From positions 1 through 20,521 of the forward strand of contig JAAZFA010000240.1 in NCBI GenBank assembly GCA_012511995.1: DNA of 20,521 bases, written 5' to 3'. Both the position numbers and the translations under genes were made by a program. This DNA comes from Thermoproteota archaeon (GTDB lineage Archaea; Thermoproteota; Bathyarchaeia; Bathyarchaeales; Bathycorpusculaceae). Shown here one piece after another: positions 15,009-20,521 of this stretch (positions are counted from its first letter, which is position 1; each line of letters starts with the position of its first letter). The notes under the pieces were generated by a model. It searched no databases and was not told the DNA's origin. It saw nothing but the letters and a program-made list of their open reading frames with translations.

Positions 15009-15992
15009 CTATAGACTGAGACTGTTTTTATAGGCTTTTGAAATAACCTCCAAATCACGCAAACCATCTAACCCAGAAGGAAAAGGATCGAAATCATTTT
15101 GCAAACAGTCGACAAAGTATTGCAATTCACGATAATGAGGCATATTAAAACTAGATATCCCCTTGGTTAACATCTGAACCAACGCATGCAAAGTTGGAGG
15201 AGGCATATGCTCTACTGTAGCATGGCGAACACTCCCCAGTAGGTCTAGCCGAAGCAAATACTCCTGAGAATACCAACCTACATCTATAGTGGCCAACGTA
15301 CCTGAAGAAAATCTTGCAAGACATACCGCCGAATCCTCAAAATCCATATTATAACGATAACCAAAGCGTCCCTTAATGTCAACAACTTCGCCAAACAACA
15401 TACGCATGAGATTAATAATATGGCAACCCAAATCAACCAAAACACCACCACCAGTTAACTCAATATTAAACCACCAGTCCGGAACAGGCGAAGGCGAATG
15501 CCCATCAGCACGATGCACAAAAGGTCCAGAACAAACATAAGTAGCATGAGCACTCTCGACATCACCTAACAATCCATTCGCCACGTCATCTTTTAGCTTA
15601 AGAAAATGCTGATTAAACCTCATGGGATAACCTATCATCAACTTAACAGAATACCGCTCTGCCGAAGCAATCACTTCTTTAGCTTCATCAACAGTAACCG
15701 CGATTGGCTTCTCCAAAAAAATATGCTTCCCAACTTCCGCAGCTTCACGAGCACATCTTAGATGCAAATGAGTAGGCAACGCTATCAAAACAGCATCTAC
15801 ATCTGAACTCCTAAGAAGCTCTGAATAGTTGACATACAAATTTTTTATACCAAACCCTTTTGCCCTATCAAGAGCAGATTTTGACGAATCTGCCACAGCA
15901 GTCACTTCAACGTTTGGAAGCATCAATGCATGCTTCAAATGCAATTGACCTATCCCACCAACGCCAATCAAACCTAACCTAATAGTTTTCAT
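15009..15992 (-). CDS. Gfo/Idh/MocA family NAD(P)-dependent oxidoreductase
   Basis: A 327-residue cytoplasmic enzyme, likely acting on a (nucleotide-)sugar. The Rossmann glycine motif is GVGGIG (10-15), and the conserved EKP motif with the catalytic-region lysine is at 94-96. The substrate-side D187/H191 pair lies in VDLGCHIINL, and the YPMRFNQHF motif is near 122-130. In surface-glycan loci these enzymes typically oxidise or reduce UDP-sugars, for example in UDP-GlcNAc(3)-derived acid pathways, but the substrate cannot be fixed from sequence. The ATG at 15992 has GAGGT 7 bases upstream. Only 10 bp separate it from the DUF362 gene before it and 23 bp from the flippase gene after it, so the three are probably one mRNA. 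Confidence 0.92.
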   Translation of the reverse strand: MKTIRLGLIGVGGIGQLHLKHALMLPNVEVTAVADSSKSALDRAKGFGIKNLYVNYSELLRSSDVDAVLIALPTHLHLRCAREAAEVGKHIFLEKPIAVTVDEAKEVIASAERYSVKLMIGYPMRFNQHFLKLKDDVANGLLGDVESAHATYVCSGPFVHRADGHSPSPVPDWWFNIELTGGGVLVDLGCHIINLMRMLFGEVVDIKGRFGYRYNMDFEDSAVCLARFSSGTLATIDVGWYSQEYLLRLDLLGSVRHATVEHMPPPTLHALVQMLTKGISSFNMPHYRELQYFVDCLQNDFDPFPSGLDGLRDLEVISKAYKNSLSL

Positions 15993-16002
15993 ACCGAAAA
16001 CC

Positions 16003-16905
16003 TCATTCTAACCCAAGCCGTCTACCCATACCAACCTTAACCAAAACACGCTTCACGCGACCCTTAGACTTCATTATAAAAGTAATCCTTGGATAAAGCG
16101 CTCTATAAAATTCGATCTCACCACCCTTAGCCACATAAGTTCGCGTACCAATACCCTCACGTTCAGCTAATGCAATATAAGAAATTTTATCAGGGTTTAA
16201 TCCGGCAATTCTCGCAGCTACAACATCTAGAGCAACAGGATCTTTACTAGCCATTACTAACCCTATCTTGCGAGGTTGAACTCCAGCAGCAACGTTACAA
16301 TCAATTAAAGTTAAATCAAAAGGCATCGCTTTGTTTAGTGCCACGATGACATTGCCAAGGTCATTATGATACTTGAATTTTTTTTGATAAGGGTTGCATC
16401 CAAAAATGTTTTTAAGTGCACAAGTAAGTTTGATTGGGTCAACTGTATATTTTATATGAGCTACATTGATCTTTAGATCAGCATCAGCTATCGTTTTTGG
16501 CAACAAAAAATTGTAGTTACGACCATTACACGAGACATCTATACCATTGCTAGAATCTTCTGAAAGGTTAACTAGTCGCACGTTTTTTTCTTTTGCAAGT
16601 TTCTCATAACCCAACATTCGAAACGCATATTTGCACCGCATTGCTGAGGCATCAGATTCTATAATAGCGATATCTATATCGGGGCCGATACGTTGTCTAA
16701 GCACGTCAATAAGGGATGATATAAAAAAGGGATCGGTAGTTTGACCTGTTGTGCAGTCCCAGTAATAACATAAATTCGGTTTAATCACAACCCGTCGAAC
16801 ACCAGTGCCAAATGAATAATCGATAAGATTTATCGACTGTACAATTGCATCCTGTAAAGGGTTATTGGTGTTCTGCGGTATTGTTACAAGACTTACAAAA
16901 CTCAT
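16003..16905 (-). CDS. DUF362 family protein without the ferredoxin domain
   Basis: The 300-residue protein shows the DUF362 features: RRVVIKPNLCYYW near 37-49, IAIIESDASAMRCKYAFRMLGYEKLA near 79-104, a KINVAHIKYTVDPIKLTCALKNIFGC segment, and VMASKDPVALDVVAARIAGLNP. Members are of unknown function; many carry a C-terminal 4Fe-4S ferredoxin domain, which is missing here (no CxxCxxC). Ten-base spacing from the Gfo/Idh gene places it in the glycan operon, so a part in sugar or acyl-sugar chemistry is likely by context only. Five cysteines occur (C46, C51, C91, C126 and the C162/C170 pair region), but no clear metal motif. The ribosome-binding site is weak. A 108-bp AT-rich gap precedes it. Confidence 0.82.
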   Translation of the reverse strand: MSFVSLVTIPQNTNNPLQDAIVQSINLIDYSFGTGVRRVVIKPNLCYYWDCTTGQTTDPFFISSLIDVLRQRIGPDIDIAIIESDASAMRCKYAFRMLGYEKLAKEKNVRLVNLSEDSSNGIDVSCNGRNYNFLLPKTIADADLKINVAHIKYTVDPIKLTCALKNIFGCNPYQKKFKYHNDLGNVIVALNKAMPFDLTLIDCNVAAGVQPRKIGLVMASKDPVALDVVAARIAGLNPDKISYIALAEREGIGTRTYVAKGGEIEFYRALYPRITFIMKSKGRVKRVLVKVGMGRRLGLE

Positions 16906-17013
16906 TTTTAGAGACTTCCAAAGAAAAAACCATTAACAAAATAATGAATTAAAAACAGGTTAAATATAGCTAAATGAGAGGAAAATCTACTATTTAAACA
17001 CTTAAAAGAAAAG

Positions 17014-17967
17014 TTAATGAAATATACTAAGTGTTTTCGAAACAATCGAGTATGATATGAAAAGAATTTTCTGCAAAATCCCGTGGGGTGCAAAAATAAT
17101 ATGTGAAAGATATAGAAGCAGTTCTGCACTAAAAAAATCCGTACGCATCGCTTTTAAAAAGCACGCCTTCGCTGTATCTTCATCCCCGAGATCTCTATAA
17201 GCCTCTCCAATCCTAAGAAACAGATTACCCCGTTGGCGCCTAGATAAATATTTACCGTATTGAACTAGGAAATAGCGCCTAATAAGTATGCGATCTAACA
17301 ACCAACCGTTACGGTCGCGACAAATCGTGTTTTTTCCGTGAATACGATATTTTGCTAAAGACTCAGGAACAAAAAGGAAATCATGCAAATACCCCATATC
17401 AACCATGAATTGGTAATCACTTAAGTACCTCAAGGTAGCGTTAAAACGTAAATCCTGACAAAAATCACGTTTAAAAATCAAACTTTGTCCAAAAATATAG
17501 TTTTCATGGATTAATTCACGATATATTCTACCATTTACAGGTTTATTGCTACGTTGATTTAATTCAGAAAAATTTTTCCCAACTTCATTCCCTTCGGCAT
17601 CAATGATATCACCTTCAGACCAAACAAGCATATCTTCGTTCTTTCGCAGAACCTCAAGTTGCAGCTCCAACTTTTTTGGAACCCAAAGATCATCTGAACC
17701 GATAAAAGAAATAAACCTACCCTTCGCAACATCCAAAGCATGGTTTACAGTTTTAGCAATACCCATGTTTTCCTTATGAAAAAAAGCATGCACCCGATTA
17801 TCCTTAGCTTGATAGTCAAGTATAATTTGTTTTGAGCCATCTGTTGAGCAATCGTCAACTATTATTAATTCCAAATCAGAGAATGACTGCTTAAGAACAC
17901 TTTCTATCGCTTCTGAGATATATCGTTCATGATTAAACGAAGCCATCAGTACACTGACTAAAACCAT
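17014..17967 (-). CDS. Family 2 glycosyltransferase
   Basis: A 317-residue cytoplasmic GT-A enzyme using a nucleotide sugar. The N-terminus is VSVLMASFNHERYISEAIESVL, followed by the nucleotide-binding VDDCSTDG (37-44) and the metal-binding GSDD (90-93), then acceptor-side residues near YLSDYQFMVDMGYLHDFLF and a YRIHGKN motif. The last 70 residues contain a TPR-like piece (FLRIGEAYRDLGDEDTAKACFLKAMRTD). The substrate is unknown. The ATG at 17967 overlaps the remains of a decayed paralogue directly upstream: the last frame of the paralogue ends in a TAG at 17958, inside the new start region. An ORF of 73 codons at 16908-17129 in another frame is not called. Confidence 0.92.
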   Translation of the reverse strand: MVLVSVLMASFNHERYISEAIESVLKQSFSDLELIIVDDCSTDGSKQIILDYQAKDNRVHAFFHKENMGIAKTVNHALDVAKGRFISFIGSDDLWVPKKLELQLEVLRKNEDMLVWSEGDIIDAEGNEVGKNFSELNQRSNKPVNGRIYRELIHENYIFGQSLIFKRDFCQDLRFNATLRYLSDYQFMVDMGYLHDFLFVPESLAKYRIHGKNTICRDRNGWLLDRILIRRYFLVQYGKYLSRRQRGNLFLRIGEAYRDLGDEDTAKACFLKAMRTDFFSAELLLYLSHIIFAPHGILQKILFISYSIVSKTLSIFH

Positions 17968-18942
17968 AGTTCACCTACCCAGAGAAGTTTAGTCGCTGAA
18001 AAACTTGGATGAAAACAAAAAGAACCGTTTACATTGACTTTCCAAGACTTGCCAAAAAAGCCTTCACCATTGGTTAAAGCAAGGATTAAAAAAAGAAAAG
18101 AATTAGCACAAAATCTCCCCGTCAAAATAGTTTTGGTGTAGAAATGCTTAGCTAACTCTTTTTGTTTAAGCCCAGAATAGGCAGACCCAATCTTATAGTA
18201 GATATCCACCGCCGCTTGATTAGAAATAATCGTTTTTGTAGGCTTCTATGAGACTCTTACGTAACAGGATACAATCTTTAAACCACAAATTTAGGTTTTT
18301 ATGTTATATTCTCGCCATGAATTCTATACTTCGTCAAAGGATCAGAAATGAAAAGAAAATCATGCTTTTTGGATAATTCTATAAAAAAATTGATGATCAT
18401 AACATATTACAGGTTTTCACTAAAAGCAAATTCCATATCGAACTTTGTCTTTAACAATATACTTTGACCTAAATAAAATCCGCAATCAACAATTCTTGAA
18501 AAATATGCCCACTTCACCTCGATAGAGAATACAAAAACTCAGTCGTTACCTGACCAGTTAAGATTCTGCTACTATCGACAATTTGACCTTCAGACCAGAA
18601 TATTTTATCCTCATTGCTTTCCATGACAGATAGCTGTTTCTCTAATTTATTGGGCAACCAAGCATCGTCTGAACCAATAAAGATCAGATATTTGCTAGTA
18701 TCGTTTTTTAAAGCGTCATTTGCGCTACGAGTTATACCACAATTTTTTGTATGAAAAAACGGACGTACCCTTGAATCTTTGGCTTGACAAGCCTCAATTA
18801 TTTGTCTAGAACGGTCTGTTGAGTTATCATCGACTATAATTAGTTCCAAATCAGGGAATGTCTATTGCAGTACGATAGCAATGGTTTCGGAAATGTATTT
18901 TTCATGATTATAAGATAACATAGAAACTGTTACTAAAACCAA
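17958..18942 (-). pseudogene. Decayed tandem paralogue of the family 2 glycosyltransferase
   Basis: Read on the minus strand from 18942, translation begins LVLVTVSMLSYNHEKYISET and aligns along its whole length with the intact enzyme at 17014-17967. It is broken by TAG at 18864-18862 (where the intact copy has Q), TGA at 18516-18514, a one-base frameshift near 18470-18480, TAA at 18409-18407, and further stops near 18250-18300. Matching pieces persist: DDNSTD and GSDDAWLPNKLEKQL, then YLGQSILLKTKF, KHDFLF and KYRIHGEN, and finally DIYYKIGSAYSGL, which matches the intact LFLRIGEAYRDL. The start codon has become TTG. No active protein is expected. Confidence 0.88.
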
Positions 18943-18995
18943 AATTTTTCCACCGAAAAAAAGGTAGCTTAAGGGATTGAATATTTGTTTAGAAC

Positions 18996-19955
18996 TTAGA
19001 TAACCATCTGGTAAAAATCATACATAACTGCACTTGCGCCAAAATTTTCTTTGCGTTTAATCAAACCTAAATTCAATACTTGACCAAACTTTTCAGTAGA
19101 TATGCCAAAATCAAAGTATCGTTTGCCCTTATAGTAATCGTTGATTAAGTAATCTTCTATAATATCTTGCGCACCAAGATTCCAACCTTCCACCGAGTTC
19201 GAGGCGTACTGCATGTGAGCAACATTTCGGCTTTCATACACAATAACACCAGCAAGCATCACACTGTCTTTGAAAGAGCCAAAAAGTTTAATGTTGTTGG
19301 GGAAACGTTCAGCTAAAAGCGTGATTTCTTCGGCAGTATGCACTGGTTTTACTCCATGGCGCTTAACCAAGTTTTCCTCTTCAATTTTCATGAATGCATT
19401 AAAATCAAGACTCTGCTGCACCTGTAAATTATTCCGTTTAGCTTTTCTAATGTTATCTCTTCTATTGCCAGCAAACTTTGTTTTATTAGAAAGAGATATA
19501 CAGGACGATACATTTCGAGCTATCAATTTAGCATTATTTATGAATAACGCATAGAGATCCTCTTGGGCAGGAACCGTATGATAGATGCAGGGAACTGGTT
19601 TATAGGTCAACTCACTTATTCCTTGATTACGGCAGTATCTAAGGAGCGCCTCGAATACGCCTAGCATAAGCGCAGTCTTCATCGAGTTATTTGAAATAAC
19701 TCCTCCAAAAGTTAATCCTCCGTGACTTTGCAGGGTCATATTTGCCAAGTTAGCGGGTAATACTGCGACTAACCGGTTATTATTGAAAAATAGCAAGGAG
19801 TTATCTTTAAATCGGTTTTTATGGTATTCCATGTAATTTCTGTAGAATAAAAACACTCCATTTTTTGATTGCGATATAAAATTGTCCCATTCTTTCCTGT
19901 AACCAGAGGAATAAACTACAACTTCAATGGCGGCAGCCCTATCGTTAGCTACCAT
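18996..19955 (-). CDS. FemAB/GNAT-like acyl- or aminoacyl-transferase
   Basis: The product is 319 residues from the chosen start. It has the double-GNAT look of the FemAB/acetyltransferase_6 group: an N-terminal fold (YRKEWDNFISQSKNGVFLFYRNYMEYH; LVAVLPANL), the typical NRRDNIRKAKRNNLQVQ basic helix, then a second fold with LFGSFKDSVMLAGVIVYESRNVAHMQYASNS, GAQDIIEDYLI and a closing YFDFGISTE. In glycan loci such enzymes N-acylate sugars or add amino acids. The start at 19955 follows AGGTG 8 bases upstream; the 26 extra codons upstream lack any such site. The gene lies between the hexapeptide transferase and the pseudogene, so it probably acts on the same amino sugar. Confidence 0.8.
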   Translation of the reverse strand: MVANDRAAAIEVVVYSSGYRKEWDNFISQSKNGVFLFYRNYMEYHKNRFKDNSLLFFNNNRLVAVLPANLANMTLQSHGGLTFGGVISNNSMKTALMLGVFEALLRYCRNQGISELTYKPVPCIYHTVPAQEDLYALFINNAKLIARNVSSCISLSNKTKFAGNRRDNIRKAKRNNLQVQQSLDFNAFMKIEEENLVKRHGVKPVHTAEEITLLAERFPNNIKLFGSFKDSVMLAGVIVYESRNVAHMQYASNSVEGWNLGAQDIIEDYLINDYYKGKRYFDFGISTEKFGQVLNLGLIKRKENFGASAVMYDFYQMVI

Positions 19956-20047
19956 AATTTCTACACCTATTAAACGGATTAAATCATAAACACGCAATCT
20001 ACAACTATCTTGAACATAGATACATCCCGTCAATTGTTAAGATGCGA

Positions 20048-20521
20048 TTATACTGCTTCTTTTCCTTCAAAGAAAATATCTGTTTGTTTATTTTGTAGTT
20101 GCTTTGCAGGGTTACCAACATAGATTCGACCTTCTGAAACATTATTGATCACTACAGCACCAGCACCGATGATACAGTTTTTTTCAATCTTTACTTTGTC
20201 GATAATGCAACTATTTACTCCTAAAAAACAGTTTTCACCAATTTCACAAAAACCTGAAATTGCAACGTGTGAGGCAATAAAACAGTTATCACCAACTATA
20301 GTGCGATGCCCCACTGAACTACCGCTCCAAATCGTTACGTTATCCCCAATTGCTACGCCTCTTTGCAGGGTTACATTCTCTAAGATAAAGCAATTCTTAC
20401 CGATTGTAACGTTTGTTCCTACGTATGCTTTTGGGCTGATATAGGAACAGAACGTGTAACCCTTTTTTTTAACTATATCAAAGAGTTTACAACGTAACCT
20501 GTTAAGGTTTGTATAGGATAC
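20048..20521 (-). CDS. NeuD/PglD-like hexapeptide-repeat acyltransferase (5' end outside the window)
   Basis: 157 residues are visible; the start lies beyond 20521. After a helical part (NLNRLRCKLFDIVKKKGY) comes YISPKAYVGTN, then a left-handed beta-helix built of hexapeptide turns such as VTIGKN, VAIGDN, TIVGDN and CEIGEN. It closes with GRIYVGNPAKQL. The catalytic histidine is probably the H in SVGHRTIVGD, as in NeuD and PglD, which acetylate sialic-acid or bacillosamine-type amino sugars using acetyl-CoA. The reading frame is open all the way to the window edge, so an internal GTG at 20314 is not the true start. It lies 92 bp upstream of the FemAB-like gene, in the same direction. Confidence 0.88.
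   Translation of the reverse strand, partial: VSYTNLNRLRCKLFDIVKKKGYTFCSYISPKAYVGTNVTIGKNCFILENVTLQRGVAIGDNVTIWSGSSVGHRTIVGDNCFIASHVAISGFCEIGENCFLGVNSCIIDKVKIEKNCIIGAGAVVINNVSEGRIYVGNPAKQLQNKQTDIFFEGKEAV

Noticed and set aside
16908..17129. 73-codon ORF between DUF362 and the glycosyltransferase
   Set aside because: It overlaps the end of the glycosyltransferase in another frame, is Phe-rich and has no ribosome-binding site.
18862..18864. In-frame TAG in the glycosyltransferase copy as a possible pyrrolysine codon
   Set aside because: The same gene also has TGA and TAA stops and a frameshift, and the intact copy has glutamine there, so plain decay explains it.
1..20521. CRISPR array, defence island, transposon or prophage
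   Set aside because: No regularly spaced repeats, transposase, integrase, terminal repeats or nuclease/helicase genes were seen on either strand.

Overview
This looks like a piece of an AT-rich archaeal chromosome. The archaeal-type alanyl-tRNA synthetase, the archaea-only tRNA-Ile2 agmatidine synthetase (TiaS), type II methionine aminopeptidase, DUF1512 protein, TATA-box promoters and a free-standing 5S rRNA gene all point that way. The mix suits the Thermoproteota/TACK side, plausibly Bathyarchaeia, but that placement is inference. Nearly every gene is on the minus strand; methionine aminopeptidase is the only clear plus-strand gene.

Region 1 (1-4.3 kb) is translation: alaS and tiaS. Region 2 (4.4-7.6 kb) holds three small paralogous stand-alone RAM (Lrp/AsnC effector-binding) proteins, interleaved with a UPF0104/flippase-like membrane protein and a sequon-rich membrane-anchored surface protein. 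The spacer upstream of the first RAM gene carries several inverted and direct repeats. Region 3 (7.6-8.6 kb) is about 1 kb without a convincing ORF; it has several hairpins and, on the minus strand, a motif resembling the 3' end of RNase P RNA.

Region 4 (8.6-12.4 kb) contains methionine aminopeptidase, convergent with a DUF1512 / membrane zinc-ribbon pair whose genes overlap by one base. It continues with a 5S rRNA gene that has its own well-placed TATA box, a YdjM-type membrane hydrolase-like protein and a small two-helix membrane protein.

Region 5 (12.4-20.5 kb) starts with an unrecognised membrane-anchored protein. It then becomes a surface-glycan cluster, listed here in ascending coordinates and therefore against the direction of transcription: Wzx-type flippase, Gfo/Idh/MocA oxidoreductase, DUF362 protein, GT2 glycosyltransferase, a clearly decayed tandem GT2 paralogue, a FemAB/GNAT-like acyltransferase, and a NeuD/PglD-like hexapeptide acyltransferase cut by the window edge. 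Together these suggest synthesis, N- or O-acylation and export of a lipid-linked modified sugar, perhaps used to glycosylate surface proteins such as the one at 6.7-7.3 kb. No CRISPR array, tRNA gene, transposase or obvious defence system was seen.
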